From: Desmodesmus armatus
Lineage: Eukaryota > Chlorophyta > Chlorophyceae > Sphaeropleales > Scenedesmaceae
Assembly: GCA_007449985.2 (NCBI GenBank)
Contig: VIIQ02000004.1
Coordinates: forward strand, 744,001-808,000
Reading direction: 5' to 3'
Length of the DNA stretch: 64,000 bases
This document shows, one piece after another, positions 28,401-39,900 of this stretch (its first letter is position 1; every line of letters starts with the position of its first letter). The position numbers were made by a program, and so were the translations under genes. The notes under the pieces were generated by a model that ran no database searches, was not told where the DNA came from, and was given only the letters and a program-made list of their open reading frames with translations.

Positions 28401-29395
28401 ACCATCAATCATTGATGGTGCAGGCTGCACCCAACCATGGCCGTCGCCCACGGTGGGCCCACCCTTGCATGTCATGGCTGTGCTGTGTGGGATGCTGATT
28501 AGGGTGCTTCAACCAGTACATGCGAGCGCAAACTGCTTCTTGCCAAGCTTCCGTGCAACTTCCAGTGCCGTGTGGCATGCATGCAGTGTGGGCTGGCATG
28601 CATGGTGCAAGCAAACCGCCTCAAGGCCAAGGTGTCACTCACAGCAATTGCCACAAGGTTGGTGTTGTGCTTCGGTGCCGACACCTCCAGGGCACCAGCT
28701 TCCCCTTGGGCAGGCGATGCACTTTGTAGGCGTGCTGGGCTCAGCATGGAAGCCAGGAGCACAACCTGCATGAGAGCGACAGCAGGCAAATGAGGTGGAA
28801 CAGCATGGTGTGTCCCAGCATGGCAATAAGTGCTGTCCATCATGCTCAGCACAGGCTTGCTGCCAGCGATACCAGGGTGGCACCCTATGCCTGTGCTGGG
28901 CTCAACTGCTGTTGCTGCGGAACAGCACCCAGGCAGTTGCAGGGTGTTACGCCTTGTGTGTCAGCTGATGGAACGCCCAGGATGCTTGAAGCTCTGCTCA
29001 GGCTGAGCATACACCCAACCGTTCAGCATCCTTCAAACATATGATCACCGATCTCCACTCATGACTCACAACAGCAGACTGGTGCTGCTCTGTACTGCTT
29101 GCTGACACCAGCGTGTCAGCATAGCTGCCACAACTCCTGCTGCTCTGCGACAATATCACGTACCACATGTGGTGATGGTGCCGTTGGTGATGTAGACCTT
29201 GTAGTGCGGCAGGGAACAGCTCTTGCAGACCAGTTGGGCAAAGCTGGTAGGAAGACCATTGAGCACTGTCCGCTTAACGGCACACGACGTGCACTCTGGA
29301 TGCAGCTGGGAACAGTTTAGAGCAGGAGAACGCTGAGCAGTGCACGCATGCAAGCAAAGTAGGAAGGAGACGGACAACAGCAGCAGGCGCGCCAT
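19412..29395 (-). CDS. Large secreted Cys-rich / Pro-rich / NHL-repeat protein
   Basis: Twelve exons splice in phase to about 2408 aa: 29395-29164, 28765-28643, 28305-28085, 27943-27530, 27253-27035, 26776-25947, 25767-25488, 25231-24217, 23997-21163, 20916-20580, 20345-20184, 19970-19412. It begins with a signal peptide (MARLLLLSVSFLLCLHACTA). Exons 2-6 carry repeated ephrin-receptor-like Cys modules of the pattern PCPxGSYSxGG...CxxC..G.TT....T.C. Exons 6-7 add PAN-like modules (CLRGCDKDSSCLAVF). Exon 8 has a Pro/Ser stretch and an unrecognised globular part (about 24220-24680). Exon 9 is the long VVEESPAPTNTP repeat, and exons 10-12 give NHL propeller blades (GLTMDKNGSLYIADSGQHRIRKVD). The role is probably extracellular matrix or cell surface. 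The exon 9/10 join (AATG|GTGGGT) is inferred; otherwise exon 9 ends at the stop at 21149 and the NHL part is a separate gene. Confidence 0.75.
21780..23630 (-). repeat. 36-bp coding minisatellite (VVEESPAPTNTP)
   Basis: Roughly fifty tandem copies of a 36-bp unit encode the 12-residue repeat VVEESPAPTNTP, with small variants (I for T, D for E, MVEE, GVEE). A longer unit containing IPDSIN interrupts it twice (near 21720-21790 and 22050-22110), marking higher-order duplication of a block. Pro/Ser/Thr-rich acidic repeats like this form extended rods in algal wall proteins. The GT-rich plus-strand frame is a mirror of the repeat. Confidence 0.9.
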
Positions 29396-30601
29396 GATGG
29401 GCTCCTGCGCCTGGTTGACGATCTACAAGCTTCACGGTTCTATAGAGTTATCAAATAGCTAATACGTCCATCGGGTGTTCTGGCTGGAAGAAACAGGGGT
29501 GCTTTACGACGCCAACAATGAAGTCAAACCACTTGGGTTCAAACTGCCGTGCCCGACCTGCCGCTGAGCAGTGCTGGACACCTAACGACTGCAAGGAAAC
29601 GTTTTTTTGCAGGTGGCCGTTCGTATGGAGCCTACCTTCAGCCCCGTCATGCGACATGACGAAAGTGGCAGGAACGAGATCGTTGGCGGGAACCCTCACA
29701 CTTGACGCACACTTGCAGCACTGACCATACCAACTGCAATGCACAGATTTTCAAGCCAAAAAAACACCATGGATAGAATCAGTGTTGTTCTGTTGCAGTT
29801 TGCAGCCTTGGCAGAGCCATGCCAGCCTGCCTTTAGAGTCTTGGAAGCACATCCGGAAAGCGGGCCTGCTCTCTAGAGGACTGACCATGCCAGTAGCAAG
29901 ACAACTGCGACGTTTACAGGCGCGCTCCAGGTTGAATGGGCTAGGGCACCGCCACTGGCGTGCCATGCAACGAAGTTGCGAAGGCCGCCAATTTTCCAAA
30001 GTCCATGTGACGTGGCACTGCTACGTCTGAAAGTGCAAGGATCGCCAGGCTTGAACATTGGCAACAGCCTGTCCGCGGCGCCAACCTTGGGTTACACAGT
30101 AACACCTGGCAGCCGACAATGTCCAGGCCAAGTGCACGGCCCACACACATGACCTGACTGTCGGGTGCGCCAACAACACAGTGAACATAGTGGTCTGTTC
30201 ACCCCATTGCCAGCCTTGACAAACATCACACAGCGTGTCTGCCACCTGCCCAATGGCATGGAGGCTACTGCCAGCACCATCTTGCAGGTACCAACACATC
30301 ACATCACACAACACCAGCTAGCGGTATACAAAAGCGCGCAAGGCAACATGCGCAGCGCTATTTCTACAGACCTGGCTTGACCACAATTGCAGTGGCAGCA
30401 GCCCGTCGACGGGGAAACAAAGTACACATCAACACAGGTATGCAAAACAGCATGCACACAAACATCCTCCACAAAAAGTGGCTGCAGCACCAAACACGAT
30501 GCCAAGTATGCATGTAATGTACAACAAGACACCAGAAACACATGGCATGGACAAATAAGGGCGCCTGCAGGAAACGGCTGCCACCAGAAGGGTGACTATG
30601 T
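29396..30601. other. Intergenic region
   Basis: No coding exon is recognised. The first few hundred bases are the promoter side of the secreted-protein gene (minus strand); the part nearest 30602 is 3' UTR of the enoyl-CoA isomerase gene. Nothing else stands out. Confidence 0.5.
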
Positions 30602-31728
30602 TCACAGCTTGGCCTTTGGCTTGCCCTTGCCACCAGACAACCGCTGCAACGCACCCCCCACAGCAGCAACTGTGTCAGGGTTGGTGATCTGCGCAAAGCC
30701 CTCAGGGCCTGCCTCCCACTCCATGGCATACTTGAACCATGCTGTGCTGTAATCCCCACGCATGCGCTGCTTGGTGGCTGCACGCGCACCAGCAGGCAGC
30801 TTCACAACCTGAGCCATGAGCTCCTGTGCACGTGGCAGCAGTGCTGACTTGTCTGCTGTCAACTCATCCACCATGCCTAGCTCCTTGGCGCGCTGCGGCT
30901 GCACCATGGTGCCTGTGAGCAGCAGCCGCTCTGCAGCAGCCTGGCCTATAACCTGCGCCATGACACCGGCCCAGTACTTGGGAACAGGAATGCCCAGCGC
31001 CACCTCGTTCAGACCAATGAAGCCCCCTGGGGCAGACGTCATGATGCGCACATCACAGCACAGCGCAATAGCACAGCCACCCGCAGGACAGGCGCCGCGA
31101 ATGGCCGCTAGTGTAGCCAGCCGACTGTTGTAGAGGTCAGTAAGGAGGCGGCTCTGGGCCTCCCAGAACTTGGCATACTGTTGCGCGCTTGTCATGGGGG
31201 CGTACAGTTCCTTCAAATCGTTGCCTGCGGTAAAGATGTCACGTTGGAGGCCGCTGGCAATGATGACACCCTTCATCGTTGGGTCAGATTCCACAGACTT
31301 GATCGCAGTGTGCAAGGCCTGCCACATCTCAGCATCAAAGCTGCGCGCAACAGGCAGGCAGGCAGAAACAGCAGTGTGTCGGTAGGATGCACCAGACATC
31401 ATGACAGTTCAACACAAAAGCAACACGATGGGGTTGTGGCTGAACCTGGTGCATGTCATGTGCATCTTGCCATTCCATGCGTCCTGACTGCTTTGGCATG
31501 TATGCATGCAGCACGTTACTTGCAGAAAGTGCCAGTGAAACTGGTGGGCAAGCAGGACGTGGGGTGCATGCAGCCAGCCACTCAACGAGCAGCAGGAAAC
31601 CACAAGACAGGACCCCTACCGGACGCCCCATGCAGCAGCCCCGCTGGTACTGACCTGTTGACTGGTTCCTTAGCCATGGTGATGACGGCAAAGCCATCAT
31701 GCTTGATAATGGTGATGTGTTGCGACAT
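30602..31728 (-). CDS. Enoyl-CoA hydratase/isomerase family protein, peroxisomal
   Basis: Two exons (31728-31655 and 31340-30602) join at CCAGTCAACAG|CTTTGAT, giving EPVNSFDAEMW and a protein of 270 aa. The crotonase fold is clear: the A-(G)N-DLKELY loop (FTAGNDLKELY), the oxyanion-hole helix GACPAGGCAIALCCD, and FIGLNEVALGIPVP. PVNSF near the N-terminus and the absence of a second acidic residue pattern favour a delta3,delta2-enoyl-CoA isomerase over a hydratase. The protein ends in AKL, a PTS1 peroxisomal targeting tripeptide, so it probably acts in peroxisomal oxidation of unsaturated fatty acids. The start at ATG 31728 is chosen because the crotonase N-terminal strand (HITIIKHDGFAVITM) follows at once. 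Confidence 0.87.
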
Positions 31729-32075
31729 GGTTGCCACACCGGCCTTCAGGTTGGTATGTTCAGCAGTGCGCCCCTCCTTGAAGAGTCCTGCATGAAGGAG
31801 CGTGCAGTGCAGGATGTTGAGCATGCGTGTGCTGGACCCCACCATCATGCTACAATACCAGTAGTGAACTTGCTCAACAAGACATGCCTAAAGCTTTACT
31901 GCAGCCTTCAGTTCAGGTCTCCAATGTTTTTCCACACAGGCATTGCCTGCTCAGTAGAACGAAAGTTTTAACATCTTCAGGCGGTGCAGGGCTGGCACAC
32001 ACGGACGTTTCGTACCAACAACTCAACATGTCACACAGCACTGCAATACACCCCACAACACATCTGGACCAGCAG

Positions 32076-32138
<63 letters not shown>

Positions 32139-33941
32139 GCCCGCTTGCCATCAGCACGACCCGTAGGGTCAGAATTACTTGCCGTCTCATGGGTAACAGC
32201 AGGTGGGCTGTACCTCTGAAGGTGTCCTAAGATTGAGTTGTTTGTTCATCACACCCGTCGTGCCGACACTACCGCAACAAACAAAGACTCACACCAACTG
32301 CACGTGCACCACACAGGTGCCTGTTGCAAGGCCGATGCGAGTTGTGCCAAGAGGGACTCACCTATTGCGGAGGGTGGACGTTGATGAATCCTGCAGGAGG
32401 AAGGAGACGGGGGGTCGTCCACTTGCACTGAATCACTGGACCTGCAAGGAGAGTGAAGCAGCAGCAAGGCGAAAGGGGAAATGCATACATAAGTTGTGCC
32501 AGGATAGCAGACAAGCAGCTGCAAAACCCAGGATACATATCAAAAACAATGTGCTGGGTGGCCAAGGGTCAGAAAGAACGCAGCAAGTGATTGTCAGTCA
32601 GTGGACATCAGGTCAAGCGTTGGATACTTGAATTATCATCCACCCCTCGGCCACCAGCGCAAGCAATGCACAACACAATGTTAACAAACAACACCAAAAG
32701 AAGTGTACAGATTGTAAGGAAACACGGGCTCAAGAGGCCCAATGTTGCTCACATGCTTGCTCAACCCTAAGTGGATACTTCAGGGCAGGTCAAACACACG
32801 ACACATGTGCTTTCCTCAGTGGTGTTTAACGGGGCGGTGTCCTCAGTGGGTGCTAGAGGTCCGCACGGAGGATTAACTGAGTTGTATGGGTGGATCAACT
32901 GCCACAAATGCACACACACTGCACCACAATAATGACACCATTGACACCACACTGTGGGCCCTGCAACCACGGACAAACATTGGAGTTGTATGACGTGGAC
33001 ACGGCCAAAATCTGGCTCTTGCAAGGGCCCAGAGTGACTGCTGCTGCGCAACACAGCACAGCAGCAGCAACATAGCCAAGGCAACACACTAGCAGCACCT
33101 GTGGTTCCTCAGCGACAATGCTAGTGTCAACACCACAATGTGTTTCAGGTCTCAAAGATTATAGTCACCATCACAGGAGCCCACAGGAGCCGCAACAGGA
33201 CGGACAGCAGCAGCAGAGAGAGAAAGACAGGCTGGTGTGATCTTGGCGTCCCCCACCTTCCAGACGAAGCCCTGCAGCCCGTTGCAAGCATGCCGAGGCA
33301 TTGTTTCGGTGTAAATAACCTCGTGAAAGCACTCACCTTGATCTGTGAAGCCGCCAGCAGCAGCAATGCGACGGCACAGTGGCAGCAGACACCTCGCTCC
33401 AGTTCTGGTTGTCTTCTGCTCCGGCACTTACAGCATGTCTGCAGGAATGAGATCGCAAGGGAAGCGAGACGCATTTAGCCGTTCCTGCGCTGGTCGAGGT
33501 TTTGCAGTGTAGTGTTTGACCGGCAGAGCGCAATGGTGCACATGGTGCTATGTGTGCATTCAGTGCAGGATCTGTGAATGCATGCAGGTTGAGCTCCTCG
33601 CTTGCGGATGTACATCATAGGCTAGTCTGTTGAGCGAGAAACATCGGACAATCACGAAGCTTCTTGTTGTACCTTTTGGTTACCTCTTGCTGAATTGTTG
33701 AAGCTGCCTGGACCAGCCGGTGATCTCTGCTTGCCGCACCAAAACTCCGAAACCAGCTTGGTGAGGCACGTTCCCAGCTTAATGCCATGTAGAATACGCT
33801 TGTTGAATGCTCACCATACTTTAAAGCTGGCTTGCTGGCTTTCTTCCCGCCAACATGCATAACGCAGACAAACAGACAGCAACAGCATTGCTGCCCAATC
33901 TTGCAGGTCAAGCTCAGTGTGCAAACACTGTTCCTGGCACC
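31729..33941. other. Intergenic, one weak minus-strand exon candidate
   Basis: Most of this holds nothing recognisable. On the minus strand, 32441-32362 has a good acceptor (CTCCTTGCAG) and a short open exon (PVIQCKWTTPRLLPPAGF, stop TAG), and a donor GTGAGT follows a hydrophobic frame near 33345. These could belong to a small unidentified gene, but no domain is seen. The right end is the promoter region of the water dikinase gene. Confidence 0.35.
32077..32135. repeat. (CAA)n microsatellite
   Basis: About 19 uninterrupted CAA/AAC triplets. It reads as poly-Gln or poly-Asn in plus-strand frames, but no gene context supports coding. Confidence 0.9.
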
Positions 33942-36900
33942 ATGCTTCGGCTACCAGGGCAGCACAGAGTCACACCTGGTGCACCCCAAGCAAGGGCGAG
34001 CAGGCTGGTCAGCAGTTGCCTGGTCAGACCGCGCCACCACCCTGCCTCATGCAGGTTCCAGCGGGGTATGTTTAGCCCAGCTGGGCGCTTTCCTGTTACC
34101 CCTCGGGCCACATCTTGGCTCCTTGAGGGCCCTGCAGCAGCTGCCCAGGATGTCGGCGAACTGCTGCTGCGGCGGTGGGTGGGCTTGGGTGAAGAAGGCC
34201 ACCTGCCAGTCTATGAGGTGAGGGTCTTGCAGCTACGCCGTTGTACAGTGCGCACTGCAGGTCCTCCTGTCTGTGTCACGCTGAACCAGGAGCCGGTCAG
34301 CTAGGCATGATGAGCGGCTCACTGCTGCCAATGCCAAGACATCGTGTGCATTGCTGCCAATGAGGAATCTGAAGCAGCCTGGCCTTGAAGTGTACTCAGT
34401 CAACTCTGGGCTTGACACAAAACGGTCTGCGCAAAATGTTTGTTGTTCATTAAGGGTAGTCTGGTTGCAGCATGCACAGCACACGGTCATGTAATGCCTG
34501 AGCGCATCGCTGGTGGCACACTGCTGACCCCACCTGCAGGAGACACTCCCACTTCGCGACACTGACTGCAACGTCACCGTCTGCGCCAGCGTGGTCACAG
34601 CCGGCCAGCGCAAGCATGTGCTGCTGGCGTTTGTCATCACAGACGCAGCAGGCAGCAACACAGCACGCCACCCTGGCAGCGGCACCTTCAAGGTGGCCGA
34701 TCTCCCAAAGCCCAGCCTGCACTGGGGCTGCATCAACGCCCAGGGTGACAGGTGGCAGGAGCCCCCGCCTGGCTGGTCAACGTGGCCTGATGTGTCCCAT
34801 GATGCCCGTGAGTGCTTCATGCGTGGTCAGGGGGGTGTGATCACATGCGTGTGCTGGGTGGCGGGGTGCAAATGTACACAAGCGCCACGCAACAACCTCA
34901 CTGCTTGCAAGTGAGCGGTTCAAATTTGCTGGCAGCATTTGCCCACGTTGTCACAACCGCCAAACCCCACAGTGACTGCAGGGACTGCCGTGCAGCGTCA
35001 TGGCGGGCATGTAGGTACTGGCTGTACTGCCAGGTGTCAGCTGCTGGCTCATGCTGTGCTGCAGGTCATGGGGCATGGCAGACACCCTTCCATGAGCAGG
35101 AGCTGCCTGGCGTGGGCCCTGCCCTGACCTTGCTGCTGCAGCTGCCTTGGGATGGCGCGCTCAGGTGAGGAAAGCGAGGTGTCAATAAGGCTGGCAGCTG
35201 GCGTGATGCAGCCTCCGGCGTCGTCATCACCAATGTGCGGGGCTCAGCTGGTGCTTGTGCTGCAGCATCAGTTGACCTGTGTTGTCAGCAGCGTTGCATG
35301 CAGCGTATGCAATGGTGCTGAGGTGTGTCACCTGCACCATGGTGTATTATGCAGGAACGGTGGCTTAGCGTTCCTCATCAGGACCGGCAACAACAAGTGG
35401 TTGGGGAATGCAGCCACCTACAAGGACTTCTTCTTCCCCACAAGCACACTGCCTGAGATGCCGCTGGTCAGCGCACCAAGCAAGAGCCTCAGCAGCGACG
35501 CTGCTGGCATTGCAGGACCTGGGAAGACTCTGGATGCGGAGATGTGAGTTTGCTGATGTCTTGGGGGTTGCAACCAGGCCTGTCAACAGCGGGTTACCTG
35601 CAAGCACGATGCATGCATGCGTTGTGCATCTGGGCAGTGCATGCACTGTTGTGCTTACATCACAACCCTCTGGCGGTTTGGCAAATGCATGTGCTGGCTG
35701 CTGCCCTGCAGCTTGGCCAAGGCGCCCCCACCTCCGCCTCCGAGGCCCAGCACACCAAAGCAGCACCAGAAGCAGCACAAGCCGCAGCAGCATCACGAGC
35801 AGCACCACCAGAACGGGCACGAGCCAGAGCTGCCCAATGCTGGCCGCCGTGAGAAGGAGCCGGCAAACGATGAAACACAGGTGAGCACAGTGCTGGCACG
35901 CACCTAGCATATCTGCCGGCCACCTCAACCTTCCTTGCGCATGGATGACCTGTCATGCTATGCATGCTGCGCTGCTTCCAGGCGATGGGCACAACCAACT
36001 CTCAAGGACCAACCCCTCTCTCGACTGTCTGCCTGCTCTTGCTCTGATGCAGGTGTGCACTCTGTCATCACGTGAGCTGAGTGCTGCAGCAGCAGCCCAG
36101 CTTGGCGCATGGATGCAGCAGCAGGAGGACCTGGAGGTGCCCCCTTCTGGCCTGGAAGTGATGCAGGTGGGTACGGCCCGTTGAGGGATGCAGCGGAGTG
36201 CCATTGCACAATACAGGGCGCCACAGTGAAACGCGTGCTGCTGCACAAGCAGTTGCTGTGCACCTGCGCTTCATGGGTGGCTGTCAGGGAAAACAGGAAG
36301 AATGCTGCAGTATGGTGCTGACAGCAGCAGGAGCCATCTTGGCAGCCAGCCCGCATGTGGGCCTGGTCGGCTACATGATGATGGGGCTATCTGCAAGCCA
36401 GCAGCCGGGCCAGTCCACCCATTGCTGCTGCGGACAGACTGGGGGTGCACCACCTTGCAGGTTTTGCTTGTTTGTGCACCTACTGTCTGCAGTGGCTGAG
36501 TCGCTTGTGTAACGTTGTTGTCACTCCTGGTGCCTGCAGGACGAGTTCCCTGTCAAGGGCCACGGCCGCACCCCTTTTGCTGTTGCCAGTGCAGTCATGA
36601 TGCAGCGCTCCTCCAGTGCCAACGGCAGCAGCATACTGGAGCCCGTAGTGCTGGTAGCAGCTGTGGCAGACATTGGTGTCACAGGTGTGTGGCGTAGCAG
36701 GGTGTTACTTATGCGCACTCGCTTGCAGGCTGCCTCCTGCCACCACATGTCGGTCTGAAGTAACTGGTTGCATGGTGAGGAGGTGTGCAGCATCAGGTCC
36801 TTTTGCTGCTTGTGCTGGTGACTGCTGCTGCTGTGCTGCCTCACGCGCAACAATCTTGCTGAAACATCGTCACCCTATCTTGCTGCCCACATGGGGTTTA

Positions 36901-39900
36901 TAAGACACTGAGGTTGAGTCAAACCGATGCAATCCTACTGACAGTCAGGACCCCGCGGTGTGGTCATCCTGCAGGCACCCGTAAGCCAGGCCTTGTGCTG
37001 CAGTGGTCTGGTGCTGACCTGCCTGCATCAGCTCGTGTGCAGCCCCAGCCAGTGGCTGACCTGCCCGGTGGCTGGAAGACACTGCCAGACATGTCCTGGG
37101 ATGCTGGTGAGGCACCCAGACAGCTAACTATGCATGACAGCAGGCAGCCATTTTTTTGGGATAGACAGGGAGACAGTTCAGATCCATTTACCTGGCACTC
37201 CATATGTCATATGCATGCGCACTTCCAGCAGCTATACATGGCCAAGCATTAGTAGTAGTAGTAGTTATGAGCATGTGCCGTAGCCATGCGCACCTGCATG
37301 GTGGCGCAAACCTTTATTGCTGCTCATGAAATGGGTTCCCATAACTGTGCCCATGCTGCAGGTTCTGGCTTCTGGGACACCCCAATGAGCCGTCACCTGT
37401 TTCCGGCTGGCAGCAGCCAGCAAAGCACTGAGCCCAGCAACATGTACATGGCGCTGCTGCGGTTGCCGCTGACAGGCGTGTTCTGGTAAGCCGCCCTGCC
37501 TTTGTTGCAACTATGGCAGCTGGCTGTCCTGTTGGTCTGACTTGAGTCCAGTGGAACCATGCGGAGCCGTCTGCGTCTGCCTTGGCCTGGCCCTCCAAAC
37601 AGCGGTGTGTGCATTCCACGCTGACATATCTTGCATATGTGCTACGGTTTGCTTCAGTCAGCCAGTCTGTGGTCATCCAAACCATATGCATTCCCTGCAT
37701 CTGCTGCTGTGTTTCTCTTTCATGCGCAGCACGGGTGGCCTCCTGGTCACCATGCGCACAGCCAGGCGCCAGTGGATCCGCAATGCCGACACTGATGCCG
37801 CATTCTTCATCAGCACCTCGAACCATGCAAAGCAGCTAGGGCTGCTGCCGGCTCCGGCACCAGTGGACCCCCGCGAGGCAGCTATGCACAAGGCTCTCAT
37901 TGCGTCAGGGCTGTCAGAGAGTGGGATGACAGCAGCAGCAGGCGGCAACGCTGCCACAAATGGCAGCGTGCAGGACAGCGTACTGCCACCGCTAGGCAGT
38001 CCTGAGCGGATCGCTGCTGTGCTCAGCAGCGCGGCCGCTGAGATGCAGGAACACATCAACCAGCAGAGCATGTCCGTCGACATCCAGGGCAGCAGGGAGG
38101 GCAGCACAGCAGGCAGCAGGGCCATGACTCCAGGCGTGGAGCCTTCGCTTTCAAACAAGGATCTGGCCAAGTTTGTGCGGGACTTTGAGCTGGTGCCTGT
38201 TCCTGCAGAAGACATGCTGTGGGGCCTGCAGGGCGGCGCTGTTCTGCAGAGGTGAGCATTGACAATCCTGGTTCTTGGGGTTTGCTGTCGTTGCCAGCGC
38301 AGACGCCACACATGCATGCAGGGTGACGGCCTGTCAGCACGATCATGTATGAGGTGCTGCATGCAACCGCAGCTTGGTATTGAGTTGCATGCTATCTGCG
38401 CCCTGCCGTGATTGTCACCATACATGTCCTACTGCTGTCCCTGCTGCAGTGACGCAACTGATGTACCTGAGCTGGGCCCCAACCACCACATGGTGCACCG
38501 CCTGGCTGAGGCTGAGCACCAGGCACGCAGGAGCCTCATGCACAGGTAGGCATGCCGGCTGCCTTGTGTAGCGCGGATCTGTGCTGACGCATGGCCTGTG
38601 TTGATACATGTGTGAGACAGGACTCCTGGGATCTACATGCAGTTTGCTTCCTGCAAAGCACTCTTGCATTTGTACTAGCCAGCACACATCTGCAGGGGCA
38701 GATAGCATGCCGGCCCTGTGCTGACTGCTGGTGCTGTCCTGTGTACTGTTGTTGGTGAAACTGCAGGTACAACATTGCAGCAGACCTGGTGCAGGAGCTG
38801 CTGCCAGACCTCAGGTCAGCAGCAGCATCAGCCCCAGAGTCCCTAACATGGCCTCCCCAGCCCGGCAGCAACACTGGCGGAGCAGCAGCACATGCAATGT
38901 CAGGGCTGGTGGCTGTGACTGTGTGGCTGCGCTTCAGCAGCTTGAGGCTGCTGACGTGGAACCACAACTACAATGTCAAGCCCAGGGAGATTAGTGCAGC
39001 GCTGGATCGCCTGGGCGCAAACTTGATCCAGGTAAGTTGCAGGCAACTGGTCTGCATAACGCCGCCCAAGAAGATCCCTTTGATGGAGGCCAGGGGTAAC
39101 ATGCCTGTCACGCATGAGGCAACGCTGTGATCCAGGGACCAGGTAGTTTCATAGGGCTCAACACAATGGCCATCCAGCTGCTGCACAACTTGCAGTCTGG
39201 TCCCAAAGCTGCCTCCCGCAGGCACTGGGACGACGCTCAGCATGCACATGTCAAAAGTGCACACGGTGCATTTGGCAGCATGCATTGCAGCAAACGAATC
39301 ATACCCAGCCACTGTCATCTTGGTGCACACGTGTCACACCTATCGGTCTCATCTCCTGCCCTAGGTGTATGAGGCCTGCCCCCAGCTGTCGGGTCTGGTG
39401 CTGCTGGCGCTGGCGTCTGCTGGGCGTGGCGGTGAGGGAGACATGGGCCAGCGCATCAGGGATGAGATCTTGGCCATCCAGAGCAGGAACCACTGCAAGG
39501 TGGGTGCTGAGCGTTGTCTTCGTCACGCAGCAAGCATTGCTCATATGCGCTCCAAGCTGTCACATGAGCGCTTGGGCGGAGAGGGCTCTGCCCCTTACTC
39601 ATGTTGAGGAGCCAGAGAGTAGCCGTAGGACGTCCATGCATATTTGCACTTGACTGGCTGCAAGGGTTTGCAAGGGGTGTGGGCCAGCTTGGTGGAGTGC
39701 TGGTGGCCCGGCAGACACCAAGAGTGGCATTGGCTCCACCACTGGTTGACGGGGTCTGTGCAGTGCACTGGCCAGCCGTATGCTTCCACACCCGCAGTTC
39801 AGCTGCCTGCTGTCCAAAGCTCCTGCACGTTTGCCTTGTCTCGCACTTGGCTGGTTATCTGGGTGTAAGAGGGGGGTGTTTGGGGCCTTGCGCACTGCAA

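Noticed and set aside
31341..31402. Single-exon enoyl-CoA isomerase starting near 31402
   Set aside because: An acceptor at 31341/31340 and an upstream exon restore EPVNSFDAEMW, the family N-terminus; residues before it are intron.
32077..32135. Poly-Gln or poly-Asn coding tract
   Set aside because: Simple CAA repeat with no exon signals or conserved flanks.
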